A stretch of 39,681 bases of DNA from an uncultured Blautia sp. (GTDB lineage: Bacteria; Bacillota; Clostridia; Lachnospirales; Lachnospiraceae). The stretch covers positions 1 to 39,681 of the forward strand of contig URVB01000033.1 of assembly GCA_900551075.1 (NCBI GenBank). The letters are read 5' to 3'. Each line of letters opens with the position of its first letter. Positions within the stretch are counted from its first letter, which is position 1. Under the pieces are notes generated by a model. It made no database searches, was not told the DNA's origin, and was given only the letters and a program-made list of their open reading frames with translations. Both the position numbers and the translations under genes were made by a program. Shown here piece after piece: positions 23,360 through 31,855 of the stretch.

Positions 23360-23431
23360 AATACCTCCAGGAATATGAGGCCAGTAATAAGCCGCTATGT
23401 AAGCACCTGCTTCTTTTAAGCCCGCATTTAT

Positions 23432-24604
23432 TTACTTTTCTTCCAGAAGCTCCAGATTTTTGCGAATCAGTTCACATCTCTGTTTTACACAGTCTGAAGA
23501 ACGGTAAGGATCCTGCGGGGTTGAGAATAGATAATCCTCTAACTTGTCAATCGTCGTGGTAGCCACGTGCATCCTTGTGTCGCAAGAAGCGTAGTAGATA
23601 TAGACATCGCCTTTCTCCGTTGCAACAGCTCCGTTGGTAAACACTACATTGGATACGTCACCCACCCGCTCTTTTCCAAGGGGAACCAAGAATACACCGG
23701 CTGGTACTGCGATTACTTTAGACGGGTCATTCAAATCGCTTCCGAACACATACAGTACATACCGCAGCCCGGCTGCTGTATTTCTTACACCATGCGCCAC
23801 ATGAATCCAACACTTCTTTCCCCGAATTGGAGGCGCTCCCGCCCCATTCTTCGACTCGGTAAGGGTATGGTAAATTCTCCTGCTGATGATCTTCTCCTCA
23901 TCGATTACCGCATGTTCAATATCCTCACAAAGGCCGAATCCTATACCGCCGCCGCTCCCCGTCTCAATAAATCCGTCCATCGGTCTTGTATAAAATGCAT
24001 ACTTCCCATCTACGTATTCCGGATGGAGCACCACATTTCTCTGCTGCGGAGAGTGCAGCGTCTTCAGATTCTTGAGACGTTCCCAGCTTTTCAGATCCCT
24101 CGTCCTCACTATTCCTGCTTCTGCCACCGCTGCCGAAAGATCCGTATTCTCCTTATCCTTTCTTTCTGAGCAGAACACGCCGTAAATCCAGCCATCCTCA
24201 TGCTGTGTCAGGCGCATATCATATACATTCGTCTCCTCCGGACAGGTATCCGGTAGTTCCACCGGATAATTCCAGAAATGGAATCCATCGATGCCCGTAT
24301 CACTTTCTGCCACCGCGAAGAAAGATTTTCTGTCATTTCCCTCTACCCGAACCACAAGATAAAACTTTCCATTCAATTTAATTGCTCCGGAATTCATGAC
24401 AGCATTGATTCCAAGCCGTTCCATAAAGTAAGGATTCATCTCCTCATTCAGATCATATCTCCAGTGAATCGGGGCGAATTCTCTGCTAAGCACCGGGAAT
24501 TCATATCTGTCATAAATCCCATTATAAAAATCTGTTTTCTGATTCTTTCTGGCTACAAGCTTGTCCACCTTTGCCTGCTCCACATAGTACTGTTTATGAA
24601 GCAT
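23432..24604 (-). CDS. GH130 4-O-beta-D-mannosyl-D-glucose phosphorylase
   Basis: The 390-residue GH130 subfamily 1-type enzyme phosphorolyses mannosyl-beta-1,4-glucose to alpha-mannose-1-phosphate and glucose. A five-bladed propeller is implied by repeating strands. The catalytic Asp is D129 in NVYDMRLTQHEDGW. Phosphate-site Arg and substrate loops appear in NSGAIKLNGKFYL, RNVVLHPEYVDGKYAFYTRP and SKNGAGAPPI. Subfamily 1 features are the extended N-terminal helix and a length near 390. It should use the epimerase product. Its start codon lies within the last codons of the epimerase gene (11-base overlap) with AAGGAGG inside that gene, so translation is coupled. Confidence 0.94.
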   Translation of the reverse strand: MLHKQYYVEQAKVDKLVARKNQKTDFYNGIYDRYEFPVLSREFAPIHWRYDLNEEMNPYFMERLGINAVMNSGAIKLNGKFYLVVRVEGNDRKSFFAVAESDTGIDGFHFWNYPVELPDTCPEETNVYDMRLTQHEDGWIYGVFCSERKDKENTDLSAAVAEAGIVRTRDLKSWERLKNLKTLHSPQQRNVVLHPEYVDGKYAFYTRPMDGFIETGSGGGIGFGLCEDIEHAVIDEEKIISRRIYHTLTESKNGAGAPPIRGKKCWIHVAHGVRNTAAGLRYVLYVFGSDLNDPSKVIAVPAGVFLVPLGKERVGDVSNVVFTNGAVATEKGDVYIYYASCDTRMHVATTTIDKLEDYLFSTPQDPYRSSDCVKQRCELIRKNLELLEEK

Positions 24605-25763
24605 CTTTCATCCTCCTTATCACCTCAAAACACATTCTTCCATTATGGTAGGGACATTTCCACGGCTCTACAATTGGCTTTTCAAGAGGGGTTCTGTCCT
24701 CGTCAAGGGCCCAGTACCATTCGGAGCCACTCCGTTTATCCACCAAATACTCCCTGATATACGACCAAATATTCTTGGCCGCATTCAGGTATTTTATTTG
24801 TTCCCGCGATTTCTGATATCCGTTGAGGAATCCAACAACAGCCTCTGCCTGTACCCACCAGATTCGGGTCGTATCCACAACACCGTTTTCCGCCTCATTT
24901 ACAAGAGAATGATCAATATAGGCTCTGTTGTAAATATTTTCTGTAATGGCCCGGGTAATCGGGGAAAGCTTTTCTGTATAAGATACATCACCCAAAACAT
25001 CCAGCCCACGATCCACAAGCCATGCCGCCTCGATATCGTGCCCATAAGAATTCAGGTCAATCAGAGAATTCCATACTTTATCAAAGAAGACCTCCTGACG
25101 CCCAAGTTCCGGATTATAAACATTGTCTGCGATAACATCCAACATAAACCTTAGCTGGTTTCCCACACACTCTTCATGGGCCACACGGTACAGCTCCGTA
25201 TAAGCTTCAAAAACGTGGAGAAGAGTATTCATTGTCTTTTCTGCTATGACTCCGTTTTCTGAAAGCTTGTCATTTTCCATCGGTTCAAAACTTCTGTTGA
25301 ACGCTTCCAGATATCCATACTCATCCTTGAATTTAGTTTCTACCAACTGGTAAAGGCTATGCGCAATATCAAGCGCTTCTGCATCTTTGGAAGCATCATA
25401 GTATGAAGAAAGTGCATAAATTGCAAACGCCTGATTATATGTATGCTTTGTCGTATCTTCCGGCTCTCCCTGATAAGTAAGTGACCAGTAAACACCTCCG
25501 TATTCCTGATCCACGCAATACTTTTTTAAAAAACAAAATGCATGACGGGCATACTTCAAAAGTTCCTCCTCTCCTAAAACCATATATGCATTAGAGAAAA
25601 ACCAAAGGATTCTGCTGTTTAAAATACATCCCTTTACGGCCTGACGGTCCAGTACCAGGTCATAACCAAGGTAACCGTAGAATCCTCCATAGGTTTCATC
25701 CTTCATGCCCTGCCAAAACGGTATAATATCTTTCTCTAAATGTTCTTTGACTTCATTCAGCAT
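24594..25763 (-). CDS. Cellobiose/mannobiose 2-epimerase
   Basis: The 389-residue (alpha/alpha)6-barrel enzyme of the AGE family inverts C2 of the reducing-end sugar, here turning mannobiose into mannosyl-glucose. Catalytic histidines align with those described for the Ruminococcus albus enzyme: H183 in NTLLHVFEAY, H242 in SYGHDIEAAW and H373 in CPYHNGRM. RIWWVQAEAVVGF and NSRILWFFSNAY are typical barrel helices. Its position between the two GH130 genes supports the mannose assignment. The start has GGAGG upstream; the 3' end overlaps the next gene. Confidence 0.95.
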   Translation of the reverse strand: MLNEVKEHLEKDIIPFWQGMKDETYGGFYGYLGYDLVLDRQAVKGCILNSRILWFFSNAYMVLGEEELLKYARHAFCFLKKYCVDQEYGGVYWSLTYQGEPEDTTKHTYNQAFAIYALSSYYDASKDAEALDIAHSLYQLVETKFKDEYGYLEAFNRSFEPMENDKLSENGVIAEKTMNTLLHVFEAYTELYRVAHEECVGNQLRFMLDVIADNVYNPELGRQEVFFDKVWNSLIDLNSYGHDIEAAWLVDRGLDVLGDVSYTEKLSPITRAITENIYNRAYIDHSLVNEAENGVVDTTRIWWVQAEAVVGFLNGYQKSREQIKYLNAAKNIWSYIREYLVDKRSGSEWYWALDEDRTPLEKPIVEPWKCPYHNGRMCFEVIRRMKDAS

Positions 25764-25783
25764 GATTATTCCTCCAGCAACCT

Positions 25784-26809
25784 TTATCTTTTTCCAATTT
25801 CAGAATCTTCTTCTGTAAGGGCACGGTGTTCTTTGATGTAGGAGACCACATCATCCACCTTTGTGAATGCAAGCCCCACATAGGTATCGGAACATCCATA
25901 GTAAATTGCAATCTTTCCGCTGTCCGAGTCATGAATAGTCGCACATGGGAATGTTACATTTGGCACAAATCCACGTTCCTCGTACCATTCTTCTGGTGTC
26001 AGCAGGAACGTTTCACAACGGTATTTCACGATGGACGGATTGTCGATATCCAAAATTGCGCCGCCTATGCTGTATACGTATCCGTTACAGGTGCCCGTTA
26101 CACCATGGTAGAATAAAAGCCAGCCTTCCGTTGTCTCGATTGGCGCCGCACCTCCGCCAATCTTTACATTCTCCCACCATTCTTTTCCTTTTCCCATCAC
26201 ATGGCGATGTCTGCCCCAATGTTCCATATCCGGGCTTTCAGAAAGGAAGATATCACCAAACGGCGTATGTCCGCTGTCACTCGGGCGAGACAACATCAGA
26301 AACTTACCATGCACCTTTCTCGGAAACAATACCGCATTCCGGTTAAACGGAAGAAACGGATTTTCAATTCTTGTAAAGGTTTTAAAATCCTGTGTCTTAG
26401 CCACACCGATAGCTGCTCCGTAGAAATCCTGGCACCAGATAATATAATAAGTGTCCTCCACCTTCACAAGTCTCGGGTCATATGCATATTTCGGCATGAA
26501 ATCATTGCCCTCTGCATCCTTGAAAGGAATTTTTTCTTTGTCGAACTCCCAGTGGATCGCATCCTTGCTTCTTCCCAAATAAATATAAGGAATTCCGTTT
26601 GTCTTCTCTCCCCGGAATACGCCGATGAATTCTCCTTTATACGGCATTACTGCACTGTTAAAAATACGGGCAACTCCGTCTGCCGGATTACGTCCAATAA
26701 TCGGATTCTCGTTATATCTCCACACTGGCAGGCTGCTCCCAGCGTCTTCCGGTCTATCTTGCCACGGAACATTTTGCACTACAGCCCCAATAATTTTCAC
26801 TTCGCTCAT
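25784..26809 (-). CDS. GH130 beta-1,4-manno-oligosaccharide phosphorylase
   Basis: The 341-residue GH130 subfamily 2-type enzyme removes mannose from the non-reducing end of beta-1,4-manno-oligosaccharides, forming mannose-1-phosphate. The catalytic Asp is D111 in YAYDPRLVKVEDTYY. Also visible are FRGEKTNGIPYIYLGRS, NRNAVLFPRKVHGKFLMLSR, KIGGGAAPIET and HDSDSGKIAIYYG. Subfamily 2 members have the VPWQ.RP N-terminal motif seen at 14-20. AGGAGG precedes the start by about 10 bases. It is the first enzyme gene after the transporter genes. Confidence 0.94.
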   Translation of the reverse strand: MSEVKIIGAVVQNVPWQDRPEDAGSSLPVWRYNENPIIGRNPADGVARIFNSAVMPYKGEFIGVFRGEKTNGIPYIYLGRSKDAIHWEFDKEKIPFKDAEGNDFMPKYAYDPRLVKVEDTYYIIWCQDFYGAAIGVAKTQDFKTFTRIENPFLPFNRNAVLFPRKVHGKFLMLSRPSDSGHTPFGDIFLSESPDMEHWGRHRHVMGKGKEWWENVKIGGGAAPIETTEGWLLFYHGVTGTCNGYVYSIGGAILDIDNPSIVKYRCETFLLTPEEWYEERGFVPNVTFPCATIHDSDSGKIAIYYGCSDTYVGLAFTKVDDVVSYIKEHRALTEEDSEIGKR

Positions 26810-26836
26810 AGTCAGTTATTCCTCCAAGTATATGTT

Positions 26837-27682
26837 TTATCCTTTTACAGCACCCTGTGTCAGTCCGCTATAAATCTGCTTCTGGCAAAGGATGAAAATA
26901 AGCAGCGCAGGTATCATGGTGATAATTACGCCTGCACAGATATAGTTGTACTGATTTCCAAGCGGTCCCGTAAATTTAAACAGAGATGTCGCCACCGTAA
27001 CGAGATGGTTTTTATCCTGAAGATACAGATTCGCATTGTAGTATTCGTTATACACACCCACCCCCTTCAGAATCATGACCGTTACAATTGCCGGCTTCAG
27101 AAGTGGGAATAGGATACGGAAAAAAACACCAAAATAAGTACAACCGTCCATAATTGCTGATTCGTCCAGTGCTGTTGAAATATTTTCAAAAAACTGAATA
27201 AATATGTAAATAGAAATAATATCCGTGCCGCACATCATAATGATGTAACCCGGCATGAAATTAATCCAGCCAATCGTATACATAATCTGATAGACAGAAA
27301 CCTGCATTGCAATTCCCGGAAGCAGCGATGCCATCAGAAACATAGCTCTGATTAAGCCGTTACCTTTGAATTTAAAACGGCTGAGTACATAGGCAATCAT
27401 AGAACCTGTCAGCACAGAACCACACAACACAAATACCAGTATGATAATCGAATTGCGAAATGCCACGCCCATGTTGGCCTGTTTCCATGCCTGGATGAAA
27501 TTCTCTATGTATCCCCAGTTCTGCGGCAATGTCATAACATTGGTGGATGCATATTCCTCAGGTGTTTTAAACGCAGTGATCACGCATACTACCAGTGGAA
27601 GCACAGATATAAATCCACCCAAAACAAGTGTAAAATATTTAAAAACGGCCCATACTGTTTGTTTAAGCTTTGCAGTAGGCAT
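26837..27682 (-). CDS. ABC sugar transporter permease (MalG type)
   Basis: This 281-residue inner-membrane permease of the CUT1 family has about six membrane helices. The ATPase-contact EAA-like loop reads ALDESAIMDGCTYFGVFF, before RILFPLLKPAI. The second-permease identity comes from the long first periplasmic loop (TPEEYASTNVMTLP.NW) typical of MalG. It overlaps the preceding permease stop (TGATG), so the two are translated together. With its partner and the binding protein it should import manno-oligosaccharides. No ATPase is encoded in the locus; a shared MsmX/MsmK-type ATPase is the usual solution. Confidence 0.94.
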   Translation of the reverse strand: MPTAKLKQTVWAVFKYFTLVLGGFISVLPLVVCVITAFKTPEEYASTNVMTLPQNWGYIENFIQAWKQANMGVAFRNSIIILVFVLCGSVLTGSMIAYVLSRFKFKGNGLIRAMFLMASLLPGIAMQVSVYQIMYTIGWINFMPGYIIMMCGTDIISIYIFIQFFENISTALDESAIMDGCTYFGVFFRILFPLLKPAIVTVMILKGVGVYNEYYNANLYLQDKNHLVTVATSLFKFTGPLGNQYNYICAGVIITMIPALLIFILCQKQIYSGLTQGAVKG

Positions 27683-28647
27683 CAGCGAACGCCTCCTTTC
27701 TCCAGTTTCTTACGCTTCTTCACCGTCCGGATCGCCTCCTGATCTCCCACGCCAAAGAAGTACCTTTCCACCCATTTCTGGATCATCGTTGCAATCATAA
27801 TCAACACCAAAAGAACAATTGCCATGGCAGATGCCAGACCAACCTTCTGGCTCTCATGGGCCAGCTTATGCATAATGACAAAATAGCTTCCTGTGCCAAA
27901 ATTACCGCCAGTGATAACATATGGCGGTTCAAATACGCTGAGTGAACCGGTAATCGAAAGAATCATATTCAATACGATAATCGTCTTAATGCCCGGAAGA
28001 ATCACATAACGGAATTTTGCCCAGCCGCTTGCGCCGTCAATCGCTGCCGCTTCATAGAGTACAGAGTCTACTGACATGATAGCCCCTATATACATTACCA
28101 TACTCTGTCCCATATATCTCCAAATGGAAGTGGCCGCTACCGAAATATTGTTTATCCTTGTATCTTTCAGCCAGTAGGGAAGGTTTTCCAATTCAAATCC
28201 ACACCAATGCAGTACCGTATCCAAAACAAAGCCTCTGGTATAAAAGAATTTAAAGACAAAACCTACCGCGATACCGCATACCAGATAGGGGAAAAACATA
28301 AGACCTTTAAACACACCTCCACATTTTGTCCTGAAGCTCAGTACGGATGCAAAATAAAGAGCAATTCCAAGCTGAATAAAAGATGCCACAATATAGTAAA
28401 GGCTTAGTTTTAATGCTTGAAAACAGTCTTTTCTAGTAAACACTTCAAAAAAATTCTCCAGTCCCACAAACTCGCGCTCCCCGATATATTTCATATCATA
28501 AAAGCTAAACTGTACCATTTTTCCAAAAGGTATATAGGTAAAGACGATAAGCAGAGTCATCGGTACTAACATGAATGTAAAGATGCAAAGATTACGATTT
28601 ACTTTTCCTGATTGAATCCAACGGATAAATCCATTCTTCTGCTTCAT
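27682..28647 (-). CDS. ABC sugar transporter permease (MalF type)
   Basis: The 321-residue CUT1 permease has a cytoplasmic N-terminus, then about six membrane helices. The EAA loop is YEAAAIDGASGWAKFR, before YVILPGIK, the consensus that docks the ATPase. The GLENFFEVF segment is typical of MalF/UgpA-like proteins. The C-terminus is strongly basic (KKRKKLEKGGVR). Its stop overlaps the next start. It lies about 180 bases after the binding-protein gene, with a hairpin in between. Confidence 0.94.
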   Translation of the reverse strand: MKQKNGFIRWIQSGKVNRNLCIFTFMLVPMTLLIVFTYIPFGKMVQFSFYDMKYIGEREFVGLENFFEVFTRKDCFQALKLSLYYIVASFIQLGIALYFASVLSFRTKCGGVFKGLMFFPYLVCGIAVGFVFKFFYTRGFVLDTVLHWCGFELENLPYWLKDTRINNISVAATSIWRYMGQSMVMYIGAIMSVDSVLYEAAAIDGASGWAKFRYVILPGIKTIIVLNMILSITGSLSVFEPPYVITGGNFGTGSYFVIMHKLAHESQKVGLASAMAIVLLVLIMIATMIQKWVERYFFGVGDQEAIRTVKKRKKLEKGGVR

Positions 28648-28749
28648 GAAATTCTTTTCTCTCCTTTCATTATAGCAGTACGCTCACCTTGTGGTGAACC
28701 TGCCCACCACCACTGTGAATCACTTCACAATGGCTGGCTCCCTCTAAGC

Positions 28750-28779
28750 AAAGGGGCTGTCGGGAAGAACAGCCCCTTT
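28750..28779 (-). terminator. Intercistronic hairpin between the binding protein and permeases
   Basis: AAAGGGGCTGT (28750-28760) pairs perfectly with ACAGCCCCTTT (28769-28779). There is no full T-run on the minus strand, so partial termination or mRNA 3'-end protection is likely. That is common after binding-protein genes to raise their dosage over permeases. Confidence 0.65.
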
Positions 28780-28824
28780 ATGGTCATTCCTGAGTCTCCG
28801 CAGAGATCAGCAGCCTACAAGTTT

Positions 28825-30171
28825 TTATGAGTGAGTAATCCCATTATTTTCCTGTGCATCGGTCCATTTTTCGTTCCACTCAGCAACCAAATCGTCCATT
28901 GTCGCACTTCCTGTCACTGCTGCCTCTACAATTTCTGTCGGAACAGCACCGGATACATTAATTCCCAGTTCCGAATCATTATTGATATCATTCCACAGGT
29001 TTTCTTCTCCCGCGGCTGCCGGATTGTTTACTACAAGCTCTACGCCTTCAAGCGACTGCAGCGCTTCCGGATATTCACTTCCGATTACGATAGAAAGACC
29101 TCCCTGATCCTGGGCAAATCCAGATTCTTCTACAAGCCATTTGATATAACACATAGCTGCGATTTTCTCATCTTCGGAACTATTTCGGTTAATGCCGTAG
29201 CAATAGTCAGGTCCTGCTGCTGCATACTGCTTGCCATCTACGGTAATCGGAAATGTCATATATCCGATATCATCACTGTTTTCTCCAGCCTCCTGTATCT
29301 GTGTTACAGACCATGAACCAAGGGCCATAAATCCGATTGCACCGCTGTTCAGCATACCTTTGCTTCCTTCCCAGTCTGTTGTAGTAGGATCCTCCTCTGT
29401 GAGGCCTCTGCTCACTGCTTCATAAAGAGTGTTGTAAACAGCATAAGGACCTGTTCCGTCTCCTCTGTCAGAAAATGGATTTTCTCCCTTACATAATACA
29501 TCATTTACAAAATCAGGATCACCTGTTGCTCCACCATCGATATAAGCATCCCATGCAGTCATTGTCCAGCCGGCTGCAAAATTTGTATACATCGGAATGG
29601 CATCTGTATTATCTTTAATTTTCTGAAGCGCATCCAGAAATTCATCCGGAGTCTTCGGAAGCTCCGTAACGCCGGCTGCCTCAAGTACTGTCTTGTTGTA
29701 CACAATCCCCTGCACATTTGCCATGGAAGGAATACCGTATATCTGATCCTGATATGCATAGTTGTTCAGCATATTTCCTTCATAAATTGCAGAAAGTGAT
29801 TCTTTATCGCCAAAGCTTTCGAAAAAGTTTTCCAGCTCATCCTTATCAACTGAGGTAGGAACCATACAGATGTCTCCCCAGTCACCGGTAGAAAGACGCA
29901 TGGTAACATCATTTGCATAATCTGTGATTCCTTCATATTCAATATTTACATTCGGGTACAGCTTCTGGAACTCTTCCACATATGACTGAAATGTTGTGTC
30001 CACAATGTCTGTCTTGTGTGTCAGGAATTTCAGATCGGCTGAAATATCAGTATAATCCTCTCCCAGTTTAATCCGAGTGACAGATACTCCAGGTTCCTCA
30101 GCATACACTGTCTGAGATGCCATCGCAGCCATGACTGCAATCATTACTACTGCTAAATTTCTTTTTTTCAT
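28825..30171 (-). CDS. ABC transporter sugar-binding protein (manno-oligosaccharide, predicted)
   Basis: This 448-residue cluster-1 extracellular solute-binding protein has an N-terminal signal peptide (KKRNLAVVMIAVMAAMA) with an A-x-A type site near VYA-EE (residue 24). Mature-domain features are FQKLYPNVNIEYEGITDY, LSTGDWGDICMVP, YGIPSMANVQGIVYNK and aromatic-rich sugar-site segments such as AAGWTMTAWDAYIDGG. No lipobox cysteine is present, which is unusual for a Gram-positive binding protein. The substrate is inferred from the operon. AAAGGAG precedes the start. It is the first structural gene behind a clear promoter and operators. Confidence 0.93.
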   Translation of the reverse strand: MKKRNLAVVMIAVMAAMASQTVYAEEPGVSVTRIKLGEDYTDISADLKFLTHKTDIVDTTFQSYVEEFQKLYPNVNIEYEGITDYANDVTMRLSTGDWGDICMVPTSVDKDELENFFESFGDKESLSAIYEGNMLNNYAYQDQIYGIPSMANVQGIVYNKTVLEAAGVTELPKTPDEFLDALQKIKDNTDAIPMYTNFAAGWTMTAWDAYIDGGATGDPDFVNDVLCKGENPFSDRGDGTGPYAVYNTLYEAVSRGLTEEDPTTTDWEGSKGMLNSGAIGFMALGSWSVTQIQEAGENSDDIGYMTFPITVDGKQYAAAGPDYCYGINRNSSEDEKIAAMCYIKWLVEESGFAQDQGGLSIVIGSEYPEALQSLEGVELVVNNPAAAGEENLWNDINNDSELGINVSGAVPTEIVEAAVTGSATMDDLVAEWNEKWTDAQENNGITHS

Positions 30172-30233
30172 GTTTCTTCTCCTTTACTTTTTGTTTTAGT
30201 GCAGTTAACTTTAATTTTATTTATTTGTTTTCT

Positions 30234-30262
30234 AATCAAGCTTGATTTAGTTAATTTAACTA
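30234..30262. promoter_or_regulatory. Two adjacent palindromic operators of the mannan operon
   Basis: AATCAAGCTTGATT (30234-30247) is a perfect 14-bp palindrome. TAGTTAA-T-TTAACTA (30248-30262) is perfect around one centre base. They abut each other and overlap the -10 box and start site, the right place for repression by the divergently placed LacI-family protein. An extra AATCAAG half-site overlaps the -35 box. Confidence 0.65.
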
Positions 30263-30287
30263 TATATCATGATAATATATTAATCAA
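30259..30287 (-). promoter_or_regulatory. Main promoter of the mannan operon
   Basis: On the minus strand TTGATT (30282-30287) and TATAGT (30259-30264) are exactly 17 bases apart, about 90 bases before the binding-protein start. The remaining AT-rich stretch 30290-30510 shows no gene. Confidence 0.75.
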
Positions 30288-30515
30288 GAACTATTTGCTA
30301 TCCTTCGTTATTTTTGTTATTATGTCCATTTCTTGCATCTTGATTTTGTGCATAATTTATACTGTTCCGAACTTTTATTACACCAGATGCAGTTTTTGCC
30401 ATGTTTGTAAACTTTTTTATTACATTTATTTATCTTTGATTATTATCACCAACTCATGTGTTTCCTGATTAACCAAAGATTTTTGTCATATGAGAATTTT
30501 AATTTCTAATCATAA

Positions 30516-30544
30516 CAAAAAAAGAGCGGTCATTGCCGCTCTTT
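30516..30544 (-). terminator. Terminator of the LacI-family gene
   Basis: The stem AAAGAGCGG/CCGCTCTTT (30521-30529 with 30536-30544) is followed on the minus strand by a run of T. It isolates the regulator from the operon downstream. Confidence 0.92.
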
Positions 30545-30563
30545 ACTATTGTCAGTTAATAAT

Positions 30564-31589
30564 CTATTTCTTCTGATTTTTCTGTATTACCGTCTTTCTA
30601 TATACAATCCTTCCCGTCACCGTCTGAATACCCTGTGTATAATTTTTATGTTCAATTTTCCTGATTAGAGATTTCACACACATTTCCGCCATATGCTCCA
30701 TGTTCACCTCATATGTTGTAATCAGATTAGTACCCATGACTTCAGGTAGGTAATTATCAAAGCCAACAACAGATACATCGTCCGGCACAGAATATCCCGC
30801 TTCTTCCAGATTTTGGATCAAACAGTATGCAGTATAATCGCAATTACACACAAAAGCATCCATGCCATTCGGGGAATCCAAAATCATATCAAAGGTTTTA
30901 CCATGCTCATCACGATCCGGTATCTCCCATCTTTCTTCAAACACAATATCATTCTCACGCAGAGCCCTCCTATATCCCCAAAAGCGGTCTGCGATACTGC
31001 ACGTCGCATCAACACTTCCAACAAAGCCTATTTTCCTATGCCCCTGTGTAATCAGATAATTAGTCAAAGCGTAAGTTCCATAATAACCGTCGGAAATTAC
31101 CACATCTACAAATACAGAAGGTATATAGGTATCAAGGAAAAAAATCGGCAATTCCATCTGTTTTATCAAACTCAAAACATAATTTTCATCTATCTGTCCC
31201 AGAAAAATAAGCCCGTCAACCTTTTTATCCTGCACAACCCTCGGAATAACCCCTAATTTTTCATTCTCATCCGAGAGCAATTCCAAAATGCCATAATATT
31301 GGTTTTCATACAAAGCCTTTATCACCAGTTCAAGCAGCTTCCCATAAAATGAAATTGCCTGACTATAATAACGGTTCAGAATGATAACCCCGATATTTCC
31401 TGTAGAATTTCCCATCGTTCTTTTTGATATACTGGGGACATACCCTCTCTGTTCTGCAATTTGTTTAATCTTGTTTCTCAGTTCATCACTCACTCCAGGT
31501 TTATCCGACAATGCTTTCGAAACAGCCACATTACTTACTCCAACCTCTGCTGCTATATCAGCAAGCGTCACATTTTTTGCCTTTGCCAT
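30564..31589 (-). CDS. LacI-family transcriptional repressor of the mannan operon
   Basis: The 341-residue protein has an N-terminal LacI helix-turn-helix (VTLADIAAEVGVSNVAVSKAL, then PGVSDELRNKI and the hinge-region RGYVPSISKR). A periplasmic-binding-protein-like effector domain follows (GNIGVIILNRYYSQ, VDGLIFLGQID, GHRKIGFVGS, VSVVGFDNYLPE). It probably binds the palindromes before the operon and senses a manno-oligosaccharide. The start is placed at 31589 because GGAG lies 6 bases upstream; the ATG at 31601 overlaps that site. The ligand is inferred only from location. Confidence 0.94.
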   Translation of the reverse strand: MAKAKNVTLADIAAEVGVSNVAVSKALSDKPGVSDELRNKIKQIAEQRGYVPSISKRTMGNSTGNIGVIILNRYYSQAISFYGKLLELVIKALYENQYYGILELLSDENEKLGVIPRVVQDKKVDGLIFLGQIDENYVLSLIKQMELPIFFLDTYIPSVFVDVVISDGYYGTYALTNYLITQGHRKIGFVGSVDATCSIADRFWGYRRALRENDIVFEERWEIPDRDEHGKTFDMILDSPNGMDAFVCNCDYTAYCLIQNLEEAGYSVPDDVSVVGFDNYLPEVMGTNLITTYEVNMEHMAEMCVKSLIRKIEHKNYTQGIQTVTGRIVYRKTVIQKNQKK

Positions 31590-31642
31590 CTTGTTCTCCA
31601 TTTATATATCTTATATCATAGATTAAATTAACATTTATAAAT

Positions 31643-31671
31643 ATAATAAAGTAGTTTAGCAGCCTTGTCAA
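31643..31671 (-). promoter_or_regulatory. Promoter of the LacI-family gene
   Basis: A consensus TTGACA (31666-31671) and TATTAT (31643-31648) are 17 bases apart on the minus strand. A GTTAATTTAA stretch at about 31623-31632 resembles half of the operon operator, hinting at autoregulation. Confidence 0.85.
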
Positions 31672-31677
31672 GTGATG

Positions 31678-31851
31678 CTATACACTGGAAAAATGTCTGT
31701 AAAATCTGTCTTCTCCAACATCACCTACATGAATTGGCAGCAGTTCTCCATCCTTATTCGGCCAAAAGACAAAACCGTATTCCGGGAAATCAAGTAGTAC
31801 TTTAGGTACAAACCGTACCGGAACGAAAATGTAGTGTGTCTGCTCATTCTT
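31678..31851 (-). pseudogene. Coding-like fragment without start, between permease and LacI genes
   Basis: The minus strand encodes about 57 codons that read like protein (THYIFVPVRFVPKVLLDF, PEYGFVFWPNKDGELLPI, HVGDVGEDRFYRHF) between two stops, with no ATG, GTG or TTG start at its beginning. It begins right after the permease stop. It may be a stranded C-terminal fragment, or a 3' extension lost from the permease operon by frameshift. No family is recognised. Confidence 0.4.
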
Positions 31852-31855
31852 TTAT

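Noticed and set aside
26201..27112. 303-codon plus-strand open frame
   Set aside because: It is antisense to the GH130 gene and a permease, with no ribosome-binding site or recognisable domain.
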